A stretch of 64,000 nt of DNA from Sphingopyxis sp. HIX (GTDB taxonomy: Bacteria > Pseudomonadota > Alphaproteobacteria > Sphingomonadales > Sphingomonadaceae). Every line of letters starts with the position of its first letter. The first letter of the stretch is position 1. Shown here piece after piece: positions 8,385 through 17,443 of this stretch. The position numbers and the translations under genes are program-made. The notes under the pieces are model-generated. The model saw only the letters and a list, made by a program, of their open reading frames with translations, did not search any database and was not told the DNA's origin. The stretch covers positions 1 to 64,000 of the forward strand of contig NZ_LNSB01000003.1 in assembly GCF_001468285.1 (NCBI RefSeq). The letters run 5' to 3'.

Positions 8385-9554
8385 CTAATCCCGCCGGAGC
8401 AACATCGAGCCCGCGATAAAGCCGCCGCCCATGCCGCACGCGCCGACCTTCGCCCCATCGACCTGGCGCCCGCTTGCCTGCCCCCAAAGCTGGGTGCAGA
8501 CCTCGTGCAGCAGGCCGAAGCCGTGCAGCCGCCCGCCCGACAATTGCCCGCCGCCGGTGTTCACCGGAAAGCGTCCGCCGGGACCGATATTGCCCTCGGC
8601 AATGAAATCCTTCGCCTCGCCATGCCCGCAGAGGCCCATCGCCTCGAGCCAGAAGGGCACGAAGATGCTGAAACCGTCGTAGAGGCCGAGCACGTCGACA
8701 TCGGCGGGCTTCAGGTCGGTGCGTTTCCACATGTCGGCGGCCGAGTCATGCGCCCCCATGGTGGTGAGGTCGGCGCGCTGGTCCCAGGTTTCCTGCGAGC
8801 CGAGCGCGGCGCCCATTGCTTCGATCGTCAGCGGCGCCTTCGCGCAATCCTTCGCGGCGTCGGCGGCGGAGACGATCACGACGCAGGCGCCGTCGATCGG
8901 CACGTCGCAGTCGAACAGCCCGAGCGGCGACGAGATCATGCGCGCGCCGAGATAATCGTCCATCGTCAGCGAGGTGCGCATCACCGCCGAGGGGTTCGCT
9001 TGCGCAAAGGCGCGCTGGCCGGTCGCGACGAGGCCGAGATGCTCGCGCGTCATGCCGAACTCGTGGAAATAGCGCTGCGCCATCCAGCCCGCCCAGTTCG
9101 ACGCCGACATCGCATTGGCGGGGACGAGGTAGCTATACCAGCCGCCGAGACGCGCGCGACCCGCACCGGGAATGCTCGCGCGCTGCGTCGCGGTCTGCGA
9201 CGAGCTTTCGGTGAGCGCGCGGAAGCAGAGGACGTGGCGCGCTTGCCCGGTCGCCACCGCCATCGCCGCGACCTGGATGGGCGCCATTTGCGACGGACCG
9301 TCGGGCACTGCGCTGTGCCAGCGGGTCCTGAGCCCGAGCGCATTTCGCACCTCGCCGGTGCCGAGCGGCGACATGCCCGGCGAATTGTCGGCCTTGCCCG
9401 GATAGGTCGAAATGCCGTCGATATCGTCGCGCGTCAGCCCCGCGCATTCGAGCGCGCGGCGCGCGGCCTCGGCAAGATGGAGCATCGCGGGGCGACCCGT
9501 CTTGCGCCCGATGTCGGACATGCCGACGCCGGTGATGGCGGCGCTCAGCGTCAT
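8385..9554 (-). CDS. Thiolase-fold lipid-transfer protein, probable CoA-aldolase subunit (pair 2)
   Basis: 389 residues and clearly a paralogue of the gene at 97-1281: same ITGVGMSDI start, same VDVLGLYDGFSIF block, same NTGGGQLSGGRLHGFG C-terminal loop. The nucleophile-cysteine region reads DGPSQMAPIQVAA, with no cysteine, so thiolase activity is unlikely and a retro-aldolase role with its DUF35 partner is favoured. Start at 9554 overlaps the DUF35 stop (ATGA). The two pairs flank the P450 operon and appear to share the TetR-type operator, so they may cleave successive or related intermediates. Confidence 0.85.
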   Translation of the reverse strand: MTLSAAITGVGMSDIGRKTGRPAMLHLAEAARRALECAGLTRDDIDGISTYPGKADNSPGMSPLGTGEVRNALGLRTRWHSAVPDGPSQMAPIQVAAMAVATGQARHVLCFRALTESSSQTATQRASIPGAGRARLGGWYSYLVPANAMSASNWAGWMAQRYFHEFGMTREHLGLVATGQRAFAQANPSAVMRTSLTMDDYLGARMISSPLGLFDCDVPIDGACVVIVSAADAAKDCAKAPLTIEAMGAALGSQETWDQRADLTTMGAHDSAADMWKRTDLKPADVDVLGLYDGFSIFVPFWLEAMGLCGHGEAKDFIAEGNIGPGGRFPVNTGGGQLSGGRLHGFGLLHEVCTQLWGQASGRQVDGAKVGACGMGGGFIAGSMLLRRD

Positions 9555-9946
9555 CGCGCGGGCTCCCACTGCGGGAACCAGACATCGTCGATGTTGAGGA
9601 AACCGACCTTCATTGCCTGGCCGATGGCGACGCTGTCGGGGTCGGCGTTTACCACCTCGGCGGTGACGCGCGCACCGGGAGCGCCGTCGAGGTCGACCAC
9701 CGCGAGCGCGAAGGGCACCGCCATGCCCGGCGCCCATGGCTGGTGGTTGACGGTGAAAGTATAGACCGTGCCGGTGCCGGGGACAGCTCTGGTCTCGACC
9801 TTGTCGCTCCAGCATTTCGGGCAGATCAGCTGCGGCGGGTGGATCGCGTGGGCGCAATCGGTGCAAAAGGCGATCATCAATTTCCCTTCGGCGCCGCCGG
9901 TCCAGAAGGCGGTGTTTTCGGGGGTGAGTTCGGGAAGCGGTCTCAT
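9551..9946 (-). CDS. DUF35 zinc-ribbon / OB-fold protein (pair 2)
   Basis: 131 residues. Zinc-ribbon cysteines are at C28/C31 and C42/C45, followed by the OB-fold segment YTFTVNHQPWAPG near residue 68. It is the partner of the downstream thiolase-fold gene (ATGA overlap) and is itself overlapped by the MFS gene stop upstream (ATGA at 9943-9946), so translation along this operon is probably coupled. By analogy with DUF35 proteins of steroid side-chain aldolases it should bind the CoA substrate. Confidence 0.87.
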   Translation of the reverse strand: MRPLPELTPENTAFWTGGAEGKLMIAFCTDCAHAIHPPQLICPKCWSDKVETRAVPGTGTVYTFTVNHQPWAPGMAVPFALAVVDLDGAPGARVTAEVVNADPDSVAIGQAMKVGFLNIDDVWFPQWEPAR

Positions 9947-11343
9947 GATGGTTCCTGCGATTTATGCTGGCGCGGCAGCGCGAGCGCCGTCAGCACCGCG
10001 GCGGTGCACAGCGCAGCGATGACGGCGACGGTGATGTCGTAGGCGAAGGGCGACGGATAGACCTCGCTGCCGCGGCGGACGATGTCGGCGGCGAGCAAGG
10101 TCGTCACCATCTGCGCGCCGATGCCCATGAAGAGCTGGCGGATGACGGTGAGCAGGCCCGAGATTTCGCTGATCCGCTCGGGCGGCGAGGCCTGGGCGAT
10201 GATCGTCGGCGCGACCGAGAAGAGCATCGTCGTGCCGAAGCTGATGACGATGAGTTGCGCGACGACCTTGGGAAAGCTGTCGACGTCCATGACAAACCAG
10301 AGCAGCCAGCCCGCGACGGTGACGATGCCGCCTGCGATCAGCGCGAAGCGCCCGCCGCCGCGCGCCGCGAGCCAGCCGCCGAGCGGGCCGGCGAAGACCG
10401 AGCTGAGGTTCGAGGGCAGCTTGGCGATGCCCGCGAGCGTCGCGGTGAAGCCGAGGCCGGCGAGCGTCCAGAGCGGCGCCTGCATCATCAGCGAGAAGAA
10501 GACGGTGATCTGGAGCGCGCTCATCGCGACGAGCGCGGTGACAGCGCTGCCGATCGCGATGGTGCGGTCGGAGAAGCTGCGCACCGCGATGAGCGGGTTC
10601 GGACTCGCGAGGCTGGCGCGCCACCACCAGAGGGTGAGGAGCACGCCGAGGCCGAGCGCGGCGAGCGGCAGCGGGCTGGCCCAACCCCAATCCTTGCCCA
10701 TCGAGAAATAGACGAGGACGAGCGCGACGCCCGGCGCGAAGGCGAGGCCCGAGAGCCAGTCGACGGGCTCGGATGCGGGCTGGCGCGGCGAGCGCGGGAG
10801 CAGGCCGCCGATCGCGACCGCCGAAACGGCGCAGAGGCCCGCGCTCGCGAAGAAGACGCCGTGCCAGCTGAAATTGTCGACGATCATCCCGCCGACGACG
10901 AGCCCCGCCGCGGTGCCGATCGATGCGCCCGAGATCATCAGGCCGATCGCCATCGGCGCGCGCTCCTTGCCGGCGTTCTCGTGCACGAGGCCGATACAGA
11001 GCGGCAGGATCGCGCCGGTGACGCCCTGCATCAGCCGGCCTGCGAGGAGCACCGGGAAATTGGTCGAGAGCGCGCTGATCAGCGAGCCGACCGCGCCGAT
11101 GACCAGCACGACGACGAGCACCTGCCGCCGCCCGAACAAATCGCCGAGGCGGCCGACGATCGCCGCGATCGCGGCGCCGACGATCAGGTAGCCGGTGATA
11201 AGCCAGCCGACCATCGCGGGGTTGCCGAAATCCTCGATCAGCTTTTTCAGCGCGGCGAGGATCATCGCGGTCTCGAACGAGCCGGTGACCTCGGCGATCC
11301 AGAGCGCGCCGATGATGAAAGGGAGGTTGCGGCGATCGGTCAC
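9943..11343 (-). CDS. MFS transporter, 14-helix DHA2-like
   Basis: 466 residues from a GTG at 11343, one base after the SDR stop; the longer ATG frame runs back into the SDR. Many hydrophobic helices are visible, and the MFS motif A region reads GRLGDLFGRRQVLV (about residue 60). Length and the GMIVDNFSWHGVFFAS segment (about residue 158) fit the EmrB/QacA-like DHA2 group, usually exporters. In this operon it may export a toxic substrate or intermediate, or import one. It sits between an SDR and an aldolase pair in the operon starting at 12127. Confidence 0.85.
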   Translation of the reverse strand: MTDRRNLPFIIGALWIAEVTGSFETAMILAALKKLIEDFGNPAMVGWLITGYLIVGAAIAAIVGRLGDLFGRRQVLVVVLVIGAVGSLISALSTNFPVLLAGRLMQGVTGAILPLCIGLVHENAGKERAPMAIGLMISGASIGTAAGLVVGGMIVDNFSWHGVFFASAGLCAVSAVAIGGLLPRSPRQPASEPVDWLSGLAFAPGVALVLVYFSMGKDWGWASPLPLAALGLGVLLTLWWWRASLASPNPLIAVRSFSDRTIAIGSAVTALVAMSALQITVFFSLMMQAPLWTLAGLGFTATLAGIAKLPSNLSSVFAGPLGGWLAARGGGRFALIAGGIVTVAGWLLWFVMDVDSFPKVVAQLIVISFGTTMLFSVAPTIIAQASPPERISEISGLLTVIRQLFMGIGAQMVTTLLAADIVRRGSEVYPSPFAYDITVAVIAALCTAAVLTALALPRQHKSQEPS

Positions 11344-11344
11344 G

Positions 11345-12127
11345 TCAGCTCGCGACGGCCTTGGCCCCCTCGGGCACGCCAACCTGCGCGGCGCGGACCT
11401 CGATCAGGTCGACGCCGATGTCGGCGGGCAGGCCGATCACCGACAGCAAGGCCTTGGCCATCGATTCGGGGGTCGCGCCCTCGCCGGTCATCGACGCATG
11501 GCCGGTCTCGACGATCTTTTTGTAGAAGGCGGCGACGGTTTCCTGTGACCAGCTCTTGCCGCCCGAACCGCCCTTGACCGAGCCCGAACGCAGCACGGTG
11601 ACGCGGATGTCGTCGCTGCGCAGCTCGTCGCGCAGCCCGTGGCAGAGCGTTTCGAGCGCGGCCTTGGTCGCGGCGTAGAGCGCGAGCATCGGGAAGGGCA
11701 TGTTCACCGACTCGCTGCTGATCGCGATGACCTGCCCCTTGGTGGCGCGCAGATGCGGGATCGCGGCGCGGACCAGCCAGGAGACGCCGAGGATGTTGAT
11801 GTCGACATGATTGCGGATCATGTCGTCGCTGCCATGTTCGAAGGCGAAGGGGTGATAGACCGCCGCATTGGCGACAACGACGTCGATGCGGCCGAAATGC
11901 GCCGCGGTCTGGGCGACGGCGGCGTTCACCGCCTCCGACGCGGCGACGTCGCAGGCGATCGGCAGCACGGCGTCGCCGAACTCGGCGGCGAGCGTGTCGA
12001 ATTCGTCCGACGGACGCGCGAGGCAGGCTACCTTCACCCCCGCGGCGACGAGCGCGGCGACGAAATGCCGTCCCATGCCTTTCGACGCGCCGGTTACGAC
12101 GGCGACCTTGCCGGCTAGCCTCTCCAT
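11345..12127 (-). CDS. SDR-family oxidoreductase
   Basis: 260 residues. Classical SDR: cofactor motif TGASKGMG (residues 13-20), NAA motif (VVANAAVYHP), catalytic Ser (AISSESVNMP) and YAATK. It is the first gene of the - strand operon SDR / MFS / DUF35 / thiolase-like and faces the TetR gene across a 116-base region holding the palindrome at 12165. It probably oxidises a secondary alcohol or 3-hydroxyacyl-CoA; the substrate cannot be told from sequence. Confidence 0.85.
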   Translation of the reverse strand: MERLAGKVAVVTGASKGMGRHFVAALVAAGVKVACLARPSDEFDTLAAEFGDAVLPIACDVAASEAVNAAVAQTAAHFGRIDVVVANAAVYHPFAFEHGSDDMIRNHVDINILGVSWLVRAAIPHLRATKGQVIAISSESVNMPFPMLALYAATKAALETLCHGLRDELRSDDIRVTVLRSGSVKGGSGGKSWSQETVAAFYKKIVETGHASMTGEGATPESMAKALLSVIGLPADIGVDLIEVRAAQVGVPEGAKAVAS

Positions 12128-12164
12128 GCCACCTCCCCTGATTTATGGTCTTTTCGTTTCATTT

Positions 12165-12193
12165 TTGACGATACGTCAATTTTTTGCCATATC
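12165..12193 (+). promoter_or_regulatory. Predicted TetR operator copy 2 and overlapping tetR promoter
   Basis: TTGACGATACGTCAA (12165-12179) is a 15-base inverted repeat with 6-base perfect arms. On the + strand its left arm doubles as a -35 box (TTGACG), with a possible -10 (CATATC) exactly 17 bases later at 12188. That suits autorepression by the TetR gene downstream. The arms match the site at 1723. Function inferred. Confidence 0.6.
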
Positions 12194-12243
12194 GCAACCC
12201 CGCTGTTAGGATGGCGGCAAGATTTCGGGGCAGGATCACCTAT

Positions 12244-12897
12244 TTGACGCAGACACAGGCCATCATCGCGGCGGAGACCCCGCCCGAACGCAAGCTGGGC
12301 GCGAAGGGACAACGGACGCGGCAGCAGTTGATCGACGCGACGGTCGACCTGCTTGAGACGCACGGGCTGCGCGACGTGTCGGTGGTCGACGTCGCGCGCG
12401 CGGCGCAGACTTCCCCCGCGACCTTCTATGTCTATTTCAAGGGCGTGCCCGAGGTCGTGCTCGCCGCGCTCGAACATGCCAGCCAGACCTCGCCCGAACT
12501 CGAGGCCATCGTCGCGCGCGACTGGCTGGCGCCGGGCGCCGAGGAGGCCGCGGCGGCGTTCGTCGAGGAATATACCGGCATCTGGAACCGCAACCGGACG
12601 ATCTTCGTCGTGCGTAACCTCGCCGCCGAGGAAGGCGACACGCGCTTCTACGAGGCGCGGATGACGCAGGCGCGACCGATGATGGACGCGATCAGCCGGC
12701 AGGTCGAGCGCGCGCAGGCGGCGGGGCGCACCCCCGCGCACCTGTCGCCGCGGTCCTGCGCCGGCACCGTGCTGATGATCCTCGAGCGACTGTCGGCGAT
12801 CGGCCCGATGAGCAGCCATAGCGACGGGGTCGGTTATGCGGACCTCAAGGCGGCGGCGGCGCATAGTATTTCGATGATGCTGGGCGCGCGGGGGTGA
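12244..12897 (+). CDS. TetR/AcrR-family transcriptional regulator (module 1)
   Basis: 217 residues from TTG 12244, which has AGGA eight bases upstream. Other in-frame starts are ATG 12211 (poor ribosome site) and 12184, which would fall before the predicted -10. The N-terminal helix-turn-helix is standard (RTRQQLIDATVDLLETHG ... VVDVARAAQTSPATFYVYF), followed by an all-helical ligand domain. It diverges from the SDR/MFS/aldolase operon with a palindrome between them, and the same palindrome precedes the amidohydrolase/P450 operon at 1787. It is therefore the likely regulator of the whole first 12 kb, probably released by a CoA ester or the substrate. Confidence 0.85.
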   Translation: MTQTQAIIAAETPPERKLGAKGQRTRQQLIDATVDLLETHGLRDVSVVDVARAAQTSPATFYVYFKGVPEVVLAALEHASQTSPELEAIVARDWLAPGAEEAAAAFVEEYTGIWNRNRTIFVVRNLAAEEGDTRFYEARMTQARPMMDAISRQVERAQAAGRTPAHLSPRSCAGTVLMILERLSAIGPMSSHSDGVGYADLKAAAAHSISMMLGARG

Positions 12898-12906
12898 ACT
12901 GTATTT

Positions 12907-13015
12907 CCCCTTCCGCTTGCGGGAGGGCCAGCGAGACTTGCGAGCTTGCTCACTAGTCGCAGCGGGGAGGGGTAGCGACATGCCCTCCCCTAACCCCTCC
13001 CGCAAGCGGGAGGGG
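12907..13015. repeat. GC-rich hairpin repeat element, type A, inverted copy
   Basis: It starts with an imperfect and ends with a perfect GGGAGG/CCTCCC hairpin. The core (GCGAGACTTGCGAGC ... CACTAGTCGCAGCGGGG) is the reverse complement of the core at 8261-8376. It separates the convergent TetR and SDR genes and may serve as a terminator. Confidence 0.78.
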
Positions 13016-13019
13016 AACA

Positions 13020-13844
13020 TTAGCCCGCGGCCTCGGCGATCATTTTCTGGATGTCGAGCACGCCCGTGGCGAGGCCGCCCGCAAGGCCCGCGTCGACCGG
13101 CAGGCACACGCCGCTGATGAAGCTCGCGGCGTCGCTGTTGAGCAGGATCAGCGGCAGCGCCTGTTCCTCGGCGGTCGAGTAGCGGCCCTTGGCCTTGGCG
13201 AAGGCGCCGAGCACCGCGTCGCCCGCCACCTTGCGGAATTCGCCGAGCATCGGGGTGTCGATCGGGCTGGGCATGGTGCAGTTGATGCGAATGTCGCGGG
13301 TAATCAGGTCGGGCGCGCGCACCTGCGTCCAGGTGTTGATCGCTTCCTTGGCGAGGCTGTAGGGATCGCCGACTTCCTCCTTGCGGTCGAGATACCATTG
13401 GCGGGCCTCGGTGAAATCCTCAATGGCGATGAACTCGCGCAGCAAGGGTTGCCGCGTCAGCCATTTCATGCCGCCGAGCGACGACACCGAGACGATCGCG
13501 GCGCCGGGGTTGAGGTGCGGGATCCAGCCCTCGGTCCAGGCGCGGATGCCGAGGAAATTGACCGTTACGACATCCTCGCCGGGGAAGGTCTGCGGCAGGC
13601 CCGAGACGTTGAAGACGGCGTCGATCTTGCCGCCGATCTTGGCGATGCCGGCGGCGATGGCGTCGGGGTCCTTGAGGTCGACCTCGGTGAAGCTCGCGAG
13701 ATTGACCGGCGACGGTTTGATGTCGGCGCCGTGCACCTCGGCGCCGAGCTCGACGAGCGCGCGCGCGCAGGCCTCGCCGGTGCCCGAGAAGCAGCCCATG
13801 ACGACGACGCGCTTGCCCTTGTAGCCCAAGATATCCTTCGACAT
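13020..13844 (-). CDS. SDR-family oxidoreductase, hydroxysteroid / coniferyl-alcohol dehydrogenase-like
   Basis: 274 residues. The cofactor loop is the variant MGCFSGTGEACARAL (residues 16-30) and the catalytic motif is YSLAK. A long insert between the active-site serine strand (VSVSSLGGMKW) and the tyrosine, and the closing region INCTMPSPIDTPML, resemble the 3-alpha-hydroxysteroid dehydrogenase/carbonyl reductase and coniferyl-alcohol dehydrogenase group. It is the last gene of the five-gene operon starting at 19092, 20 bases after the APH-kinase gene. Assignment to the subgroup is tentative. Confidence 0.8.
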   Translation of the reverse strand: MSKDILGYKGKRVVVMGCFSGTGEACARALVELGAEVHGADIKPSPVNLASFTEVDLKDPDAIAAGIAKIGGKIDAVFNVSGLPQTFPGEDVVTVNFLGIRAWTEGWIPHLNPGAAIVSVSSLGGMKWLTRQPLLREFIAIEDFTEARQWYLDRKEEVGDPYSLAKEAINTWTQVRAPDLITRDIRINCTMPSPIDTPMLGEFRKVAGDAVLGAFAKAKGRYSTAEEQALPLILLNSDAASFISGVCLPVDAGLAGGLATGVLDIQKMIAEAAG

Positions 13845-13864
13845 GGTCTCTACCCTTTCAGATC

Positions 13865-15238
13865 TTATTGCAGCGGTGCGAATTTGGTGTCGGCGAGGCC
13901 ACCCATCGCGTCGGCCATCAGCGCCGCCTCGCGCGTCTCATGCGCGTTGCAGAGTATGATCGCGGCTTCGGTGGCAATGCGGTCGCCCGCGACGGCATCG
14001 CGGACGGCCGCCCAGGCGGTACGGTAATCGGAGAAATCGAGCGCCAACGCGGCTTCGATCTCGGCCTTTTCGGCGGCGTGAAAACCGGGTTCGAAACGCT
14101 CGATCGCGCGCCACCATTTGATGAGGCGCGCCATGCCCTTCGCCTTTGCCTTAGCCTGCTGGTCGGCGAGGCGCGGCACGATCGTGTCGCGGATGTCGCC
14201 CAGCGCGATGGCGAAGCTCTTGTCGTGCGCGCCGAGCGGGGCGTCGGGCAGCGCGACGGGCGGCAATTCGATGCCCGCGGCTTCGGCTAGCGCCGTCGAG
14301 AGCACGCGGCGGTGGATCGTCGAATAGACGAGGTTCATGCCGAGATTGGGCGGCGGCGGCGCGTCGGGGTCGTCGTAGCGCGAGCGGCGCGCGAAGCTCG
14401 TCTGGAAGAGCAGGCGCCAGTAGACGAGGCGCGGCAGGTCGACCTTGTGCCCGCCCGCGGCCTCATAGGCGGCAAAGGCCTGCGGCAGCGGGACGAAGCC
14501 CTGGAACAGCATGCGGATCGCGAGCATCGCGAGGTCGGCCATCGGGTCGCCGTAATGGACGAGCTCCCAATCGAGCAGCGCGGTGACCTTGTCGCCGTCG
14601 TAGAGGAAATTGCCGGGGCCGGCGTCGCCATGGACGATGACCGGCGCGGGCATGTTCGCGGGGATATTGGCTTCGAGCCAGTTCAGCGACAGGTGGATCA
14701 GCGGGTCCCAGCCCTTGCCGCTGTTGCCGGCGCGCAGGTCGGCGATGCGGCGACGGATGAAAGTCTCGGCGGGTTCGACGGGTCCCATGCCCTCGACGGG
14801 GCTTGCCGCGACGTCGATGCGGTGGAGCGCGGCGAGTTGGCCCATGAAGTCGGCGGCGAGCGTGTCGCGCTGCGCGGCGTCGGTGAGGCCGCCGAAGCGG
14901 TCGTTGCCCGCGATCATGCCGCAGACGAGTGCGCGCTGGTCGGGGACCGAGGCGTAATAGGGCGCGACGCGAACGCCGGCGTAGGCGAGCGGGCCCGAGA
15001 GCGCGCGAAGCACCGCCGCTTCGCGGAGGAAGGCGGCGTCGTCGCCGGCGCCTGCCTTGTGGACGTCGTAATTCATGTAAGCGCTGGCGGCACGGCCGTC
15101 GGGCCAGGCGAGGTCGAGCTCGGCGCCCTCGCGTGAGGCACCGCCGCCGCCGCGCGGTCGGACCGCGACGACGCGCGCGCCGCTGGCGGATTCGACGGCA
15201 GTGGCCAGTCCGTCGGGGAGGAGGTCGTGCGGGTTCAT
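13865..15238 (-). CDS. APH-type phosphotransferase family protein
   Basis: 457 residues. It has the kinase catalytic loop HGDAGPGN (His203, Asp205, Asn210) followed by LLDWELVHYGDP, the Mg-binding loop. A glycine-rich N-terminal segment (RGGGGASREG) replaces the ATP loop, and the C-terminus is long and helical. Bacterial relatives next to acyl-CoA genes phosphorylate hydroxyacyl-CoA (LvaA/ACAD10-11 type) rather than antibiotics. Here it lies between a CoA-transferase fusion (ATGA overlap) and an SDR, and no acyl-CoA dehydrogenase adjoins it, unlike the pair at 48540. Substrate unknown. Confidence 0.8.
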   Translation of the reverse strand: MNPHDLLPDGLATAVESASGARVVAVRPRGGGGASREGAELDLAWPDGRAASAYMNYDVHKAGAGDDAAFLREAAVLRALSGPLAYAGVRVAPYYASVPDQRALVCGMIAGNDRFGGLTDAAQRDTLAADFMGQLAALHRIDVAASPVEGMGPVEPAETFIRRRIADLRAGNSGKGWDPLIHLSLNWLEANIPANMPAPVIVHGDAGPGNFLYDGDKVTALLDWELVHYGDPMADLAMLAIRMLFQGFVPLPQAFAAYEAAGGHKVDLPRLVYWRLLFQTSFARRSRYDDPDAPPPPNLGMNLVYSTIHRRVLSTALAEAAGIELPPVALPDAPLGAHDKSFAIALGDIRDTIVPRLADQQAKAKAKGMARLIKWWRAIERFEPGFHAAEKAEIEAALALDFSDYRTAWAAVRDAVAGDRIATEAAIILCNAHETREAALMADAMGGLADTKFAPLQ

Positions 15239-17439
15239 CCGACGATCTTTGCCTCGCGGAAGGCGGCGATTTCTTCGTCCGAATAGCCGATTTCGCGCAT
15301 GATTTCGTCGCTATGCTCGCCGACCGCGGGGCAGCAGCGCTTGAAGACAACGGGGGTGTCGCCGAAATTCCAGAAGGCGCCGGGCTGTTCGACGATGCCG
15401 TAGAGCGGCTGCGGAAGGACCGAGATCAGGTTGAGCTCGCGGTTAAGCGGATCATCGAAAAAGCGGTGCATCGCGTTTTTGAAATTGACGGCGTCGCAGG
15501 GCACGCCCGCCGCGGCGAGCGCTTCGAGCAATTCTCCGGCCCTGCTGCCCTTGGCGGCGTCGGCGAAACCCGCTTCCTCGCTGCCCATCGCCTCGCGCAT
15601 CGCGGCCTGCTGTTCGGGTTTGTGCGCCGCCACGGCCACCCATTTGTCGTCCACGCATTCGTAGATGCGATGGTATGGCGAAAAACCGGTCTGGTCGCTG
15701 GTGAGGTGATAGGTTTCGGTCAACTCGCCATCGGCATCGATCAGCCGCTCGCCCTGCGTGAAGGCGGCCATGCCGAGCAGCGAGGTATGCGTGGTGTAGC
15801 CGCGCCCCCTGGTGCGCTTCGCATAGAGCAAGGCCATCAGCTCGACCAGGCAGCTTTGCGCCGTGGAGACGTCCATCGTGCCGGGGCGGTTGAAGACGGG
15901 GCGATTGCCCTCGCCCGCATTTTCGAACTCCCAGCCGGCGATCGCGTTGAAGATCGAGTCATAGCCCGGCCAGTTGCCGCGCGCGCCGCGCTGGCCATAG
16001 GCGCTCGAGTAATTGAACGCGATGTCGGGGTTATATCGGCGGATGCCTTCCTCGCTGAGGCCCAGCTTCGCGGCGCCCTTGAAGCGCATATTGTGGTGGA
16101 CGAGTTCGGCCCATTTCAGGAGCCGTTCGAGGATCGGCTGTGCCTCGGGCCGGGTCAGGTCGAGCGCGAGGCTGCGCTTGCTGCGCGCGGCGGCCTGATA
16201 ATAGCGGTGCATGAAGCGGATGCGGTCGCCGGTCAGCGCCTCTACCTTGATGACGTTGGCGCCCATGTCGCCCATCATCGACGGACCCATCGGCCCGGCA
16301 AGGAACATGCCGAGGTCGAGAACGCGCACGCCTTCGAGAACTTCGGTTGAAGCGATGCCGGATGCGGGTGCGGCTTTGGCGGGCCATACGGTGTCGCCGC
16401 CTTCGCCGAGGCGCGGCGCCGGGCGGCCCTGCGGGAGGTCGGCGTCGCTATGGAAGGGCGTGTTCGGCTGGCGCGTCTTGCCGAGATCGGGGTCGTCGAC
16501 GTCGATCACGTAGCGGTTGGCAATGGCATCGTCGTGGCGGAGCACCTCGCCCATCGGGAAGGCGGGTTCGGCGGCGATGTCGGCGGCGCGGAGGTCGGCG
16601 AGCCAATGCTCGAGCGGGCGGAGCTTGAAGGCGGCCGCCTGTCCGGCCTCGGTTTCGAGATCAACCTCGGTCTCGGCCATCACGTCCCACATGGTGGGCA
16701 TGGTGGCGTAATCGAACTGGCGGGTCGGATCCATGATCTGGAGCCAGTCGCCGCCCGCGCATTGGAACAATTGCTGCGCGATCGGGCGGGGGCCGAGCGG
16801 ATAAGTGACGGGGTTGGGCATCGGCCCCTCGCTGTTGCGCGCCCAGACGAGCGGGAGCGTCGCGAGAAAGCCCTGGAAAATGGACGTGTGCGCGGCGCCG
16901 CCCTGCCCCGTCTGCAGCCGCATCACGAGGCGCGCGAGCAGGCCCGCGGCGGCGAGATGCGCGGCGGACCAGCTGCCCTGCCGGTAGCGATAGGCGATCG
17001 GGCCGGCGCGGTGGCCGTCATTTTCGTACATCGCACCGACGCGCGCCGCGACGAGCAGTTCGTCGTCGCTGCGCTCGACATCGGGATGGTTCGCGGGCGA
17101 ACCGGTGATCGCGGTGACGACGAGATGCGGACGGCGCGCGGCGAGGCTGGCGTCGTCGAGACCGAGCGCCCTGGCGCGCGCCGGGGTGAACTGGTGGAGC
17201 AAGGCGTCGGCGCCGGAAAGGCGTTCCTCAAGCGCGGCCAGCCCCTCTGGTGTATCGAGGTCGAGGACGAGACTCTTCTTGCCGCGGTTCCAGTTGGCGA
17301 AGGGGGCGGTGCCGCGCGCCGGATCGCCGCCCGGACGCTCGACCTTCAGAACCTCGGCGCCGAGTTCGGACAGCATCAGCCCGGCGACCTGCACCGCCAT
17401 GCCCTGCCCGATCTCGACGATGCGAAGGTCGCCCAGCAT
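15235..17439 (-). CDS. Tandem-fused family III CoA-transferase (two CaiB/BaiF domains)
   Basis: 734 residues, about twice the single-domain length. Domain 1 (about residues 1-355) begins GDLRIVEIGQGMAVQVAG and domain 2 (about 365-734) begins EGVRVLDLGMFLAGPMG. Domain 2 keeps an aspartate at the catalytic position (GTMDVSTAQ). Domain 1 has QGSWSAAHLAAAG there and no Asp, so it looks catalytically dead. Family III enzymes normally work as interlocked homodimers, so the fusion may be a built-in heterodimer with one active site. It lies between DUF35 and APH-kinase genes in the operon from 19092. Confidence 0.87.
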   Translation of the reverse strand: MLGDLRIVEIGQGMAVQVAGLMLSELGAEVLKVERPGGDPARGTAPFANWNRGKKSLVLDLDTPEGLAALEERLSGADALLHQFTPARARALGLDDASLAARRPHLVVTAITGSPANHPDVERSDDELLVAARVGAMYENDGHRAGPIAYRYRQGSWSAAHLAAAGLLARLVMRLQTGQGGAAHTSIFQGFLATLPLVWARNSEGPMPNPVTYPLGPRPIAQQLFQCAGGDWLQIMDPTRQFDYATMPTMWDVMAETEVDLETEAGQAAAFKLRPLEHWLADLRAADIAAEPAFPMGEVLRHDDAIANRYVIDVDDPDLGKTRQPNTPFHSDADLPQGRPAPRLGEGGDTVWPAKAAPASGIASTEVLEGVRVLDLGMFLAGPMGPSMMGDMGANVIKVEALTGDRIRFMHRYYQAAARSKRSLALDLTRPEAQPILERLLKWAELVHHNMRFKGAAKLGLSEEGIRRYNPDIAFNYSSAYGQRGARGNWPGYDSIFNAIAGWEFENAGEGNRPVFNRPGTMDVSTAQSCLVELMALLYAKRTRGRGYTTHTSLLGMAAFTQGERLIDADGELTETYHLTSDQTGFSPYHRIYECVDDKWVAVAAHKPEQQAAMREAMGSEEAGFADAAKGSRAGELLEALAAAGVPCDAVNFKNAMHRFFDDPLNRELNLISVLPQPLYGIVEQPGAFWNFGDTPVVFKRCCPAVGEHSDEIMREIGYSDEEIAAFREAKIVG

Positions 17440-17443
17440 CGCA

